A DNA stretch of 64,000 bases from Ursus arctos (lineage: Eukaryota; Chordata; Mammalia; Carnivora; Ursidae), in the NCBI RefSeq assembly GCF_023065955.2, contig NW_026622963.1:8067001-8131000 (forward strand), written 5' to 3'. Each line of letters starts with the position of its first letter. Position 1 is the first letter of the stretch. This document shows, piece by piece, positions 24,401 through 39,400 of this stretch. The position numbers and the translations under genes were made by a program. The notes beneath the pieces were generated by a model. That model worked only from the letters and a program-made list of their open reading frames with translations. It was not told the DNA's origin and did not search any database.

Positions 24401-27400
24401 CTCAGAGGAGGTGGAATTTTTAGTCTGAAGAGACTTTCTAATCTACATTCCTTTGTAGTACAAAAGCTCATTTCTAATTTATTAGTTAAATGCCCAGACA
24501 CTATTCTTGTTAACATATGGCAAAATACTGGGCAATATATGATAGCTAGATTTTAGTAAACCTTGGAAGTGGAGAATAGGATATGTTGGTATGTCAGTTG
24601 AAGTCCTGTGGGAAACAGATGCCAAGACAGGGTTAAAAAGGGAAGGAGATTTGTTGTGGGATAGCATCTGTGCAGGTTAAAGAGAAAGGAGTAGACACAT
24701 TTTGGCTCAGGTGTGACACCTGTTAAGAGACAAGGAAGAAGGATTCAGTAGGAAGAGACTCCGACTATGGGGCAGCTGTGAGAGTCTCTGGAAGCTCTGT
24801 GGGGAACTCCACTCCATAGATTGCTTATAGATGAATGAATGCCCCAATAAGCAGAAATGGCTGGGCCCTAATCCCCTTCCAGGCTCGGTCATTTACTGGG
24901 AGCTACCCAGGGGGAATGTGGCCTCATTTGGAACATTGCTCCCAAAGGCACTACATCTGGAAGTTGTTGGCTAAGTTCTCTTGTGAAAGGCTGTCTTATG
25001 AAGGGAGAAAGAAACTTGAAGAAAAAACCATAGATTTTAGTCCTGAACCTGTGGTGATATCCCAGTTGTTTAGTTCTTGAGGCAGTGCTGTTTCATAGCC
25101 TCAGGCTACCTAATTGACTCTACTTGAGGAAGATAAACAGATTGAGGGCCTGAACTATCTACAAAGAAATCATGTAGTTAGTACTGGATTAATTGCCTAT
25201 ACAGAAGGGTTTGTCTCTGTTTAAGCACTGGGATTTGAAGGTAATAAAAGTAAAAATAGCCATGGTCTTTAATGAGCAGATTTCCTAAGCTACCTAATAA
25301 AGCCATAAATTGACTTAACCAGTACAGTTTATAAAGCCCACGGATTCCAGTTTATTAACCTCAACCTACTTTGGTTTACCAAAACATATTTACTATCGCT
25401 TGCTGTCAGCTCTGTGTTAATACTCTTATCTTTCAGTGAACATTTTTTCCGTTATTATTCTAAGCTAGCAAAAATAAGTTATGTATAATCTTCAAGAACC
25501 ACCAGTTGTCTATATCTTATCCCCTGATACTTTGATCCCTTGTGTTCTTTCATCAATACATCAGTTTCATCAGTACATTTAATCAGTATGGGTCACTGTA
25601 TCTTTTTATCATTACACAAACCTTTACTTGGGAGCAATAAGATACATTTCCTTCCCCCAAGAGGTTCATAATACTAGAAGCATGTATAAAGTACAGTAAG
25701 AAAGAGGCAAATTATTCTACCTGAAGAGTTTTTTTTTTCCTTAATATTTTCTTTATTTAGTTAGTTGAGAGAGCGAGTGAGCAAGGGAAGGAGCAGGAGC
25801 AGGGGGAGGGGCTGAGGGAGTGGGAGAAGCAGACTCCCCACCCAGCAGGGAGCTATCCCAGGACTCCCGGCTCCATCCCGAGACTCCAGGATCCTGACCT
25901 GAGCCAAAGGCAGATGCTTAACCGACTGAGCCACCCAGGTGTCCCCACCTGGAGAGTTTAAGGAATAGTATAAATGGGGTAAAAATTTGGATTGAGGGAG
26001 TAGGGGGTAACACTGCTTAAAGAAAGAATACCAATATTTTAAAAAATATTTCATGAGCTTTTCTCTATTAAGTATTCTGTGGTGGCTAGAGTAGAGAGTA
26101 GCAGGTTATTAGAGACGAGGATAAAGGGACCTTGACAGTTTATGACTTTCATCTTAGAAGGTTATTAAGACTGTTACAATAAGATTTATATTTTGAGAAA
26201 TACAGTGTATTTGGCGGGTACCTGGCTGGCTCAGTCAGGAGAGCATGTGGCTCTTGATGGGGTCAAGTCCCACGTTGGGTATAGAGATAACTAAAGATAA
26301 ATAAACTTAAACAAAAAAGAAAGAAATATAACTTTGGTAAAGTGGAGGATAGTTTAGAGTGGGGAAGCATTTGGATAGGGAGATGTGGCTATGAATTTAT
26401 GAAATTTTTTTGAGGGAAATGAAGTAAATATTTTCAACACATAAGATGAATGTGGCTAATATCATAATGGCTCCTACAAATCAAGAAGATAATCCTATGG
26501 AAAGCAGTTCACTGTGAATGAAATTTGAGGGGCACCTGGATGGCTCAGTCAGTTAAGCAGCTGCCTTTGGCTCAGGATTGAGCCCTGTGTCAGGCTCCCT
26601 GCTCAGTGGGGGTCTGCTCCCTCTCCCTCTGCTGCTCCCCCTGCTTGTGCGCCTGTCCGCTCTCTCCTTCCCTCTCTCTACTCTCTCTCTCTGACAAAGA
26701 AGTAAAATCTTTAAAAGAAAAAGAAAAATTTGAATGCTAATAAACATTAGCTAATAAACATTATGTAAACTACATAAATGTAAATCAGAATTTGATACTC
26801 CAATTTTAAAAAGTTGTATTTTTTGTTTTGTTTGCATTCGGGATTGGTAAGAATTAAACAGTTTGGTAATACGTAATGTGAGAATATAGTACAGTAGAGA
26901 ATACAAACTGTTGCAACCTTTTTATAATGCAGTTTGACAATTTCTGTAAATTTATGTGCTCTTTGGCCTTTCATGCACTAGTATCACTTTGAATATGTCA
27001 TTCTACTGCCTTCATTGTTTCTGATAAGTCAGCTGTTAATCTTATTGTTCCCTATTTGCTACTTTTTAAGATTTGCTGTGTCTTTAGCTTAAGACAGTTC
27101 AACTTTGGTTTATCGAGATGTGATTCTCTGTATGTATCCTCCGGGGTTTCTTGTGCTCTTTAGATATGCAGCCTGGCACATGCGCAGAAAACTTGGAGAG
27201 AATACGTAATAAGAGTATTTTAATAGTGATATCAGTTAGGGCTTGGGGATTAAGAAGAGGGATTTTTATTTTTCACCTTATATAGTTGTATACTGTTGGT
27301 ATATATCTTCCATTTTCTTCCTTATAAATAAATAATATTAGAATTTAAGAATTTAGCTAATTAAATGAGAATTTAAGTGTTTAGTCTTTTTTTTTTTTTT

Positions 27401-30400
27401 TTTAAGATTTTATTTATTTATTTGACAGAGATAGAGACAGCCAGCGAGAGAGGGAACACAAGCAGGGGGAGTGGGAGAGGAAGAAGCAGGCTCATAGCGG
27501 AGGAGCCTGATGTGGGGCTCGATCGCATAACGCTGGGATCACACCCTGAGCCGAAGGCAGACACTCAACCGCTGTGCCACCCAGGCGCCCCTAAGTGTTT
27601 AGTCTTAAATAGTAACTGAAATATGCTTAACATTTTTTTTCTTAGTATGAAAGAAGTAGACTCCTTCACAGTCATGGTATTATAATTTTTAAATTTTTGA
27701 ATTTGATAGATTAAAAAATAGTTTCTTGTTTTAATTTGAATTCAACTCACTTGGAACTTGAATTGAACCTGAAACCAGATTCTTTCCCGAACACACATTC
27801 TTCTATAACCTTCTCAAGTTGAAGCTAGCTTTTCCCCCCTATATACCTTATGGTCAGGAGGCGAAGTCATTGTCCTAAGCCCTTAGTTTCTCTACTTCAG
27901 TTTAAAATCCATGTATATCCTTGAGTCCTGTGTTATCCAGCGATGTTGTAGTCCTTTCTGCTTTTATTCACTTCTTGGGTCGCTCCCGCTTAATTATGGT
28001 GTTAACACCTCACTCACTGTCTTTCTCCCAAGGTTTGCTGTCATCCAGTGTGATTTCAGTGTCCACATGTATAGTCTGTTATTCTATACCCTAACCCTGT
28101 GGTTCTCAGAGTATAATCCCCCAACCAGTAGCAGCAGCAGCATTACCTAGGAACTTGTTAAAAATGCACATTCTCAGGCCCAGATCCAGACTTACTGAAT
28201 CAGAACCTCTGGGGATGGCGTCCAGCAGTCTGAACAAGCTCTCCTGGTGTCGTTCTGATGTATGCTTAAGTTTGAGAACCGCTGCCATAGCCTTTCATTT
28301 TCCTGATGTATTCATTTCCAGTAAAATTCCCTTTACCCAGATACCAACTCCCAAGGCCACCTCCCTAGGCCTATTCCAGATCTACTCCAGTTGTCTTTGC
28401 CAAACCATCTTTTTCTGCATCTTCCTAAAATAATGCTCCTTGGGGTTCTAGGTTTCTTCTCACTTTATACACTGTCCTTAATCATACATTGGACGCAGAT
28501 TTGTATGTCCAGGTTAACTCTCTCTTCTGAGCTTGGAACCCATATATCCCACTGCCTATCAGGCATCTTCATATGTATATTCCTCGGGTTTTGCCTTGTT
28601 CAGTTCTCCTATCACCGCCGCCAAGCTCATTCTTCTGGCTGCTCAGTATCAAGAAATGGTACTACTAGGTGTTAAAGACTTGCCTCAATTAGAAACCTGA
28701 TGATATCCCTGATTCATTTTTCTCCTACATTTCCCGGAGGGATCCTTACACCACATCCTAATTAGTCTTCAATCCATCCATTTCCCTCTGTACCTGGTCC
28801 AGGCTGTCATCTTCTCTTAGCTGGCAGTCTATGACTGGTTCCTGAGCGATTCCCTTAAATTGTTTCATCACCTTTCATTTCTTCATTTCCATTCTGTATT
28901 GCTTACCTGTGCAGCTTCATCTCAACTTTCTCACATGCTCTTTCCTAGCAGTGTGAAACTTGGCTTCTTGAAAGTACTGTGCATTTTATTTGCATTTGGT
29001 TTGGTTTGACTTTGTTTGCTTTTTCTGTAAGGTCTCTTGACTTACATGCAATACTCTTTTCCTGTTTTGCTCTTTAGTTCTGTTAACCTACTCATCCTCT
29101 CAGTCATTCTCCAGGTCTTAGTTTAAATTTGCATTTTGGTTTGGGCAAATAGCCTATGTGCTCCTTAACTCTCCCGTATTTCCCTTACTATACATTTTTG
29201 TAATTGCGTGTATTCGCGTCTGTATTCTTTCTTAGACCATAAGCTGTATGACACCAGGTTCCCTGTTTATGTTCACTAAATGCCTATTTTCATTCAGGAT
29301 GTGTGTGTGATCTTAAATGCCTAAGATCAGTTATTTTGTAGATTCATTTTTTTTCTTCCTTAGCAATGGGTATGTAATATGCATGTATCCTTGAATAAGT
29401 AATTGGAAATATATTATTCTCTCTCGCTTTTATAAGCGTATGTCATTATTATATACTTCAGTGATGGATTTGTGCTATACCATCTAGGCTATTTGGCTAA
29501 GTGGGTCTCCCCTACACTGTGTCCTCATATAGTTACACTTCCACAGTCAGGAGAATAACTGGATACTCTGAGAATTTTTCTTTGTCCTGAGATTTGTCCT
29601 TGATGTTTTCATGAGACTAATGAAAATCATTTCTCTAAATTATTTATCACTTGAGACCCTATAAATACTCATCTATTTTTATTCCTCTTAGCACTTGGTT
29701 ATTTTTTTAATATGGTTGTTTTAGGGCCTAAATTTCTTTTCTATGTATAGTTTCTTTGTTAATCTTAAAAGGTAAACTTGTATCTATTAAGTCTTTGAAT
29801 ACCTTCAAGTAGTAGTATGTAGTCTCATCTTGACTGATCATTGATAGTGCTAGCACACATCTGGAATTGTGGTGTTCTAATTCAACATCCAGTGAGGTGT
29901 CACTAAAAAAATTTATGATTTATTTTCATATATGGAGGTTTTAGAAACAAACAGATGATGACAGGAACTCATTGTTACTTCTAGTAAAATTACACCAAAT
30001 GCTTTTACTTTGAGTTTCAATGATACGTAAGATTTTTTAAAAATGAATCTTAAGATCATGGTATAGGTAATATATTCCTCTGTTGGCTAATTTCCCACCT
30101 GTCTGAGAAGGGCAGAAATTTTTCTTTTGAAAAATAAACTGTTCTATTTTTTTATTTTTAAAATTTTTTATAAGCACTCTTATCCATCTTTAGTACGTTT
30201 GTCTTTGAACACTTCTCTACATTCAATACAAAATAGATGTTACATCCATTCCCTGAAATAACTCTTCTCAAAGTAGAATGCAGGTAGCACTCTTAGAGCC
30301 ATTGTTACTGCATTTGATTTTAAATTCTCTTCTAAATGCCTTATGGAATGAATATTACATACATGCAAAAATAAGTTGTTTTAAATTAGATAGTATATCT

Positions 30401-33400
30401 TTAATGCTATTTAATAGTTACTTCCTGTTCCATCAACAGTAAGCAGTATATCTTAACTCCTTACTGTGGAAGGTGAAGAAATTGATGCAACTTTATAGTT
30501 ATTTTTTTCTATTCTGGAACAGATTCTTTCATGTTTTGTCAATAAGTTTATTCACAAAATTGCAAGCCAGTACTTTTGTAATATTATAACCACATAAATA
30601 TTACATCAAGTGGTTGAATGGATCCAGAAAGAAGTAAATGTAGTCTTCTAAGTCAGTGCTGCTCCAAGAAGAATATTCCTAATGTCTTAATCAAATGGTT
30701 ATTTTTTATTCTAATGGTATCTTAAAGGCCACAAATACAGTTATGAAGCTGCCTGGACCCTTAAGTGAAGTCATACAGTTTGTACCATCTGAGGCCAAGA
30801 GACAGACTAAACTTTCACATGTGTTAATCTCAGTACTATGAGAATCTCATCTTTTACAGAGGAAAATCCTCATTCTTAAGTACAGTAGGCTCAGTTTGCT
30901 GTATTGTTGATTTTTTATTTTACTTTTTTATTAAGTTCTCAAATATATTGACTGAAGTATGTAAAGTACATTAACTTTAAAAATATGTTTGTTTTACTAA
31001 CCACCCAGATCAAGGTATAGAACTTTTCCAGTACCCAGAATGTTCATCCTTATGCCCCTTACCAGACAGTGTCCATCTCACCCTTGTTCCCTGTCATGCT
31101 TTCTGTCACCATCAGTTAGTTTTGCCTGTTCTTGAGCCTCATTTAAATGGGATCACGTAGCATGTAGTCTTCTTGTGAGTGTGTATCTACTTCAGTTAAC
31201 ATAATGTCTTTGAGATATGTGCATGTATTAAGTATGTCTGCATGTTTTTAGGTTTGTTTGGGTTTTTTGTCATTAACACTAATGTATTTCATGCTCCTAA
31301 TAGTAGATATTTGGAGTTTTTTTGTTTGTTTGCTTGGTTTTGACTACTGTGAAAAGGCTATAAAGAATATTCTTATATGTGTCTTTTGGTAAGCATGCAC
31401 TGACTTCTTTTGAGTATATATTCAGGAGTGAGGTTTTAGCTTCAATAGATCCTGCCAAGTAGTTTTCCAAAATAGTTGTGTGTGACTGCTTTACTCCTTG
31501 CCCATATTTATAATCACTAGTGTTTTAAATTTTATCCATTCTGGTGGGTATGTAAGGATATCTCCTTATTGTTGTAACTTATAATTCCCTGGTGGGTAAT
31601 GATGTCAGACACCTTTCCATTAGCCTCCTGGATATCTTTTTTTATGAAGTGCCTGTTCAGGTCACTTAAGATTTTGTTACTTCGTTGCTTTATAAGAATT
31701 CTTTAAATATTCTGATAGTCTTTTGTTAGAAAGATATATAACTACTTTCCCTTTTCTGTCTCAGTGATTTTTGATGAACAAAAGTTTTCATTTTAGGGGG
31801 CGCCTGGGTGGTACAGCGGTTGAGCGTCTGCCTTCGGCTCAGGGCGTGATCCCGGTGTTATGGGATCGAGCCCCACATCAGGCTCCTCCGCTATGAGCCT
31901 GCTTCTTCCTCTCCCACTCGCCCTGCTTGTGTTCCCTCTCTCGCTGGCTGTCTCTATCTCTGTCGAATAAATAAATAAAATCTTTAAAAAAAAAGTTTTC
32001 ATTTTAATGGCATCTAATTCATCATTTTCCCCTATTTGTGATTATTGCTACTTAGATCTTTTTTTTACCCCAAGGTTGTATCTTTTTTTTTTTTTTTTTA
32101 AGAGAGGGATAGATGGGGGAGGGGTGCAGGAGGAGCAGGAGAGAGGGAGAAAGAGAGAGTCCCAAGCAGGCTCCATCCCCAGTGCAGAGCCTGAAACAGG
32201 GCTCCATCTGACCTGAGCTGAAATCAAGAGTCAGATGCTTAACCATCTGAGCCACCCAGGTGCCCCAAGGTTGTATCTATTTTTAAGGCAGTCCACAGAG
32301 ACATTATGGAGAATGCTTTGATAACATGTGACATTAGAGTTATATGTCTCATAGGGGAATAAATTGAATGCCTCCCATCATTTCCCACAGTGAAACAGAA
32401 GAGTACTACTTTGGTATTCTAAAGTAGGAAATGTAGTACAAAAGCTTATAGAATACTGTCTTTTAAAATACATGCTTAAGGAAAAAAAAATAATAAAATA
32501 AAATACATGCTTAAGGGATCAGAGCTCAAGTTCATACTGAAAGAATTTCCTAGTCTCATTGAAATGCAAAGTGAGATAGTTTATCAAATTTCAGTAGTCC
32601 ATAAGGCAAAGTATATAGACAGAGGAAGTTACTAATGATGATTATTTAAAGTTTTGAAAATATTTTTGAACTATAAATGTAAACTTAATATATTGAAGGG
32701 AGGAAGAAAAATGTGTGGGAGGGGTGCATGAAGCTGGTTGTGTAGGGCCTTATAGGCCATTATAAGATCTTTGTTTTTTTTCTGAGATAGAGCCATGAGA
32801 GGATTCTGAACAGAAGAGTGACATGGTTATAGAGTTGCTCTGACTGCTGGCATTAGAAAGAGACTAAGTAGGAGCAGGGAGGTTGGAAGACTCTTAACAG
32901 CAGTCTGGATGAGAGAAGATGGCAGTTTGATCCAGGGTGGTAATAAAGGAGGTAGGAAGAAATGGTTGGATTTTGAGTTTATTTTCAAGGTCAAGTCAGA
33001 ATTAGAGAATGGAGTATAAGAGGAAGAGATGATAGTAAATGTTATATTTATTTTTAATGACCAGAAATTGAGCAGATTTATTATAAAGATGTTGATTACA
33101 TTATCATAACCCTCAACCCAAATATCCAAGGAAGATGGAATGTAACATAACCATTAAAAAAAGGTTTGGATATGGGGGGTACCTTATTTAAGTTTTTTTT
33201 TTTTTAATTTGTGGATTATTATAATGCATTGGAAAATGCCTATAATCTTAGTGAAGAAGCTAAGATATAAAGTTATATGTAGTACATTCTCTATTTAAAA
33301 TTATATGTCTGTGTGGCTCGGATGGTCAAGCATCTTTGGCTCAGGTCATGATCTCCAGGTCCTGGGATCGAGCCCCACGTCGGGCTCCCAGCTCAGTGGG

Positions 33401-36400
33401 GAGTTTGCTTTTCCCTCTTCCTCTTCCCCTGCTTGTGCTCTCTCTGCCTCTCTCCCAAGTGGATAAATAAAATCTTTAAAAAAATATGTATATATATCCA
33501 GGGTGCCTGGGTAGCGCAGTTGGTTAAGCATCTGACTCTTGGTTTCGGCTCAGCTCATGATCTTGGGGTCGTGAGGTTGAGCCCTGTATCAGGCTCTGCA
33601 CTCAACACAGAGTCTCCCTCTGTCCCCCACCCCCACCACACGCTCACTCTCTTCCCTCTCAAATAAATGAAAATAAATATTTTTTAAAAAATAATAAGAT
33701 AATATTATTATCTTAATAAGATATCTTAATATTAAGATAATAATAAGATATATTCTACATTTACCCCCCCAAAAGAGGAAAAGGCCCAGATTATAAAAAT
33801 GTTAAGTAGTTATTCCTCCTGAGTGATAGAGTTGTAGATGATTTTTATTTTCTTCTTTATATTAGTCTGTAATTGGCCTGTCAGAAAGAAAAAAAAAAGC
33901 CCTTTTTACAGAAAAATATTTTATCGTTAGTCCTAAATTGAAGCATAATGTTGATTTACTCAGGATGCTATATCAGCATAAGGTGTGGTTTACTGCTTGG
34001 CATACTAAAAGAAATCCTTGTGTTTAAAGTCACCTGGTTTCAAATCATAACTCTCCAGTTAATTCATTTGTGAAAATAGAATTATCCCAAAACTCAAGGG
34101 TACTTAAATGCATCTGACGCTTTGCTCATAACGTATAGTAGGCTATCAGTAGTCAATATGTTTACCTTCATAAAGAGGTGCCTTCTATGAGAGTTGGTGT
34201 AATGACTATTTTTGATGTAAGTGATGGCAGTAGATCTTTGTCAAGAGAAGTAGTTTATCAATAGCCAGGACCACTCTTGTCTTCTTGAGAGTACTTATTC
34301 TCAAGGGTAAGAGCTCACTTTCCTATTCTTCTCTATCACAAGATAAACTATGACCTACTAACTGAGACCTAATAACCTTGGTCTAGTAACTATGGCTAAC
34401 CTTTGTTCTCACCAGGTAGTCTAGATCAGTTATAAGAAATCATTGGCTTTTGTCAAATCAGAGAAGCATTATGAGTAATAGAAATAAAAAGTGTTTGGGA
34501 AATCAGGGCATCTGACTTTGGGTCTCATTCTTTTCTTTTTTTTTGATAGAAATTTCACATCACATAGTATTTACCATTTTAACTATTATAAACTATACAG
34601 CTTAGTGGATTTTCATAATGTTGTACAGCCATCACCACTATCTAATTCCAGAACGTTGTCATCATGCCTAAAAGAATTCCCGTATTCATTAAACAGTCAC
34701 TTCCCATTCCCTCCTTCCCCTAGCCCTGACAATCATGTATCTGTTTTCTGTCTGTATGGTTTTGCTTATTCGGGACATTTCATTTAAATGTCATACAGCA
34801 TGTGATCTTTTGTGTCTGGCTTCTTGCACTTAATGTAATGTTTTCAAGGTTCATCCATGTTGTAGCATGTGTTGGTACTTGATTCCTTTCTGTGGATAAA
34901 TAATATTCCATTGTATGGAGATTCCATATATTATTTCTTCATTCATCAGTTCTTGGACATTTAGCTTTCTTCCATTTTTTTTGTGGAAATATTTGTGTTT
35001 TTATTTGAACATTTATGTGCAAGTTTTTTATTTGAACACCTGTTTTTAATTCTCTCGGATATATGTACCTAGGAGAGAATTGCTGGGTCATATCGTAATT
35101 CTGTGTTTAAACTTTTAAAAAAAATAAAAAAGATTTATTTGTTTATTTTAGAGAGAGAGAGTGTACTCTAATGTGTGCATAGGGGTGGATGGTAGTGCAG
35201 AGGGTGAGAGAAAACCTCCAGCAGACTTCTGCTGAGTGTGGAGCTTGATCCCACAACCCTAGGATCTCATGACTCAAGCCGAAACAGAGTCAGATGTCCA
35301 ACAGACTGAGCCACTCAGGCACCCCCTGTGTTTAACCTTTTGAGGAATCACCAAAAACACTAATTATTTTTAGACCTCAGTTCCAACGTCCCTGAAATGT
35401 GGAGGTTTACTCATTTAAAAAATATTTACTGGGGCACCTGGGTGGCTCAGCCATTGAGTGTCTGCCTTCGGCTCAGTTCATGATCCCAGGGTCCTGGAAT
35501 CGAGCCCCGCATCGGGCTCCCTGCTCGGCGGGAAGCCTGCTTCTCCTTCTCACACTCCCCTTGCTTGTGTTTCCTCTCTCGCTGTCTCTCTCTGTCAAAT
35601 AAATAAATAAAATCTTTAAAAAAATAAAATAAATAGAAAATATTTACTGAACACGTTCTACAGGCCAAGCAGGTATTAGATACAAGGGATTCTTTTCATG
35701 GAGCTCATGGAGCTTATTGTTTGGTTGGGGATAAGGGAGCATGAAGGCAGATATTAAACAAATGATTGCACAGATAATCTTTAAAAAAATTTTTTAATTT
35801 AGGGGCGCCTGGTGGCTCAGTCCGTTGGGTGTCTGCTTTCAGCTCAAGTTGTGATCCAGGGTCCTGGGATCCAGCCCCACATCGGGCTCCTTGCTCAGTC
35901 AGGGAGTCTGCTTTTCCTTGTCGCTCTGCCCCTCCCCCCGACGACTCCTCTCTCTCTCTCTCCAATGAATAAATAAAAATCTTTAAAAAATTTTTTATTT
36001 AAATTCAATTTGTGTAACTTATTATTAATTATATTTAAAAACTGTATTAGTAATATACTGTATTATTAGTTTCAGGGGTAGAATTTAGTGATTCATCAGT
36101 TGCATAGAACTCCCAGTGCTCATTACATCAAGTGCCCTCCTTAATGCCCATCACCCAGCTACCCATCCCCCTACCCAGCTAGCCCCCCTCCAGCAACCCT
36201 CTTTGTTTCCTATAGTTAAGAGTCTCTTATGGTTTGCCTCCCTCTCTGTTTTCATCTTATTTTACTTTTCCTTCCCTTCTTCTATATTCATCTGTTTTGT
36301 TTCTTAAATTCCGTGTATGAGTGAAATCATATGGTATTTGTCTTTCTCTGACTGACTAATTAGCATAATACCCTCTAGTTCCATCCGCGTCATTGCAAAT

Positions 36401-39400
36401 GGCACGATTTTATTTTTTTGATGGCTGGGTAGTATTCCATTGTGTGTGTGTGTGTGTTGTCTTTATCCTTTCATCTGTCGATGGACCATCTTAGCTCTTT
36501 CCATAGTTTGGCTCTTGTGGACATTGCTGCTATAAACATTGAGGTGCAGGTGCCCCTTTGGACCACAACGTTTGTGTCCTTTAGGTAAATACTTAATAGT
36601 GCAATTGCTGGGTGGTAGGGTAGTTCTATTTTTAACTTTTTTTTTTTTAAAGATTTTATGTATTTATTTAGGGGGGGAGGCACAATCAGGGGCTATTTTT
36701 CACTTCCATAATATTTTCCAGAGTAGCTGCACCAATTTGCATTCCCACCAGCCGTGTGAAGTGCTCCGCCTTCTCCACATCCTCACCAACACCTGTCGTT
36801 TCCCGACTGGTTAATTTTAGCCATTCTTACCCATGTGAGCTGGGATCTCATTGTGATGTTGATTTGTATTTCCCTGATGCTGAATGACATTGAGCATTTT
36901 TTTCCTGTGTCTGTTAGCCATTTATATGTCTTCTTTAGAGAAATGTCTGTTCATGTCTTCTGTCCATTTCTTTTTTTTTTTTTTTTTAAAGATTTTATTC
37001 ATTTATTTGACAGAGATAGAGACAGCCAGCGAGAGAGGGAACACAAGCAGGGGGAGTGGGAGAGGAAGAAACAGGCTCATAGCGGAGGAGCCTGATGTGG
37101 GGCTCGATCCCATAACGCCGGGATCACGCCCTGAGCCGAAGGCAGACGCTTAACCGCTATGCCACCCAGGCGCCCCATGCCACCCAGGCGCCCCCATTTC
37201 TTGACTGGATTTTTTAGGTTTTTTGGGTGTTGAGTTTGATAAGTTCTTTATAGTTTTAGATACCAGCCCTTTATCTGATAAGACTTTTGCAAATATTTTC
37301 TCCCATTCTGTCAGTTGCCTTTTAGTTTTGTCGACTGTTTCCTTTGCTGTGCAAAAGCTTTTTATCCTGATGAAGTCCCAGTGGTTCATTTTTGCTTTAT
37401 TCTCCCTGCCTTTGGAGACTTGTCCACCAAGAAGTTGTCTGGCCAAGGTCAAAGAGGTTGCTGCCTGTGTTCTTCTAGGATTTTGATGGATTCCTATCTC
37501 ACATTTAGGTCTTTCATACATTTTGAGTTTATTTTTGTGTATGGTATAAGACAGTGGTCCAGTTTCATTCTTCTACATGGGCTGTCCAATTTTCCCAACA
37601 CCATTTGTTGAAGAGATGGTCTTTTTTCTGTTGGATATTCTTTCCTGCTTTGTTAAAGATTGGTTGATGATAGAATTGAGGGTCCATTTCTGGGTTCTGT
37701 ATTCTGTTGCATTGATTTATGTGTCTGTTTCTGTGCCAGTACCATACTGTCTTGATCACTACAGCTTTGTGATACGGCTTCAAGTTTGAAATTGTGATGC
37801 CTCCAGCTTTGGTTTTCTTTTTCAGCATTTCTTTGGCTATTCTGGGTCTTTTCTGGTTCCATACAGATTTTAGGATTGTTTGTTCCAGCTCTACACAGAT
37901 AACTTTCTGATTAAAATTATGACAGATTTTATGACAGGGAGAGGTATAAGATGCCGTGAGAACTGAGCAGGAACTGGTGTGGGTAATTGTCAGAAAAGGG
38001 CTCCTTTAGTTTAACTGTATATTAGCTGAGTTAAATAAAATAATATACAGCATCTAATATTTATTGAGTGTTTACTATTTGCCAGGCACTGTTCTAGTTC
38101 ACAGCTCTTATTTCTGCTATCCATTTTTACAGAAGAGTAAACTGAAAAATGGAGAGGTCAAAGAACTTAACCTTAGTTCATAGCTAGTAAGTGTGAATCC
38201 AGTATTCAGTAGGCTATCCCATCTGAGCCCACTTCCTTTTCAAGAGAGGTAGCCCTATGCAAAAGCTTCTGAGGAACGGTGATACCCGCTATTTTGAAAG
38301 AATACAAATGTGACAGTACACTGAAAGTAGCACAGGACAGGACGGTGTCTTGTGGAAGGCAAGCAGTGCTATAAGAAGCTCAAGAACTCGATGGGGCCAG
38401 AGTATACAGAGGTTTCTTGTCTTTTGTGTTCACATTAGATAGTTTTTACTGGTTTTGTCAGTGGTTAACTCTTTTTCTGTTTTAAAGCCATTTTCTTTAA
38501 ACACTCACAGGAGTGTTTACCATTAAAACTAATAAAACTTAAGCTTCAGGATTCTTTACTTTCATGGGTTCCTATGAGTTCTAGAAATTGTTATGAATAT
38601 ATAGAGTGTTCTAGGTGGACAAGGGAAGCCAGGTTGAAGTCAGTAAACATCTCTGGTAATTATCAACATATCTCAGAAGAAGGCCCTCAAATTTGTATAT
38701 AGCAAAACCTGGATCCATTTCTTGACATTCCTGTCAACATCTCTTATTTCACACACTGATTTTTGGGAGGGCATCTTGGGGAAGTTGGCTGTGAATTGCT
38801 GTCTTAGGGCAGAGTAAGAAGACACTGAAAGGGCCTAAACTCCACAATAGTATGTCATTAGATTGTAATAACAAACTGGGTAAAAATGGAATATTTTGTG
38901 TGTAAGAAACGCAGGGATGGGGGTTCTACCAAAATAAAACTACAGAAACTTTCAGATTGTCATCTTGATTTCTATAGTTATATTTGTTGATAGTCTATAT
39001 GCATTTTAGTATTTTCAATTTAGGGCAGTTTTTGGAGCCACCACATTGAAGTTTTATTTCATAAATGTGGGAAAATACTCTTGGCTGAGAACTTCCTAAT
39101 AAACTACTTTTATTCTTGCTCTCAGGCGCCTGATCACAGATTCGAAAGTTAAATTAAAGTATCAGCATTTAATAACAAATAGCTTTGTAGAGGTAAGTGA
39201 TTTCTCTTAAGTTTTCCTTTTTTTAATAAGAGGAATTATTTATTAATAGATACAATTAGTTTTTCTTATATGAAACACTCTCGATAATAAGTAAGACCTA
39301 AAGGTCTTGGATTATGACCATATGCTTGGATTATGGACTTTATTCATGAGGCATACCAAACCCCTTTATTCTCAAAGGAATGTGACAAACCAGTAAGTAG

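Larger units (their letters stand above)
36000..37890 (-). mobile_element. Young-to-middle-aged L1, antisense, about 1.6 kb without insertions
   Basis: Reverse complement of L1 3' UTR (CACCCAGCTACCCATCCCC) and ORF2 C-terminal part, including the reverse complement of the segment at 12343-12480 (TTGCAAATATTTTCTCCCAT). Interrupted by a T-run with a short SINE tail at about 36640-36690 and by a CanSINE at 36973. Frames are broken. Confidence 0.88.
24328..39125 (+). other. ARIH1: ARIH1 intron 5 (14.8 kb)
   Basis: The longest complete intron, and the most repeat-laden: antisense L1 blocks near 31, 35 and 36-38 kb, eleven full or nearly full CanSINEs, an MER5-type hAT element, L2-like sequence at 28.7-29.3 kb and a MIR at 38.0 kb. 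The stretch 24590-25090 has the look of an old retroelement but I cannot name it. I recognise nothing in 29330-30910, 33760-34530 or 38220-39120. Confidence 0.9.

Noticed and set aside
27377..27619. Frames with shared [20 protein letters not shown] text, here and near 31793, 36884, 49287, 54589
   Set aside because: This recurring 'protein family' is the translation of one strand of the young CanSINE.
37150..37521. 123-codon minus-strand frame
   Set aside because: Its body matches the L1 ORF2 segment seen at 12343-12480 on the other strand, and its end is CanSINE sequence.
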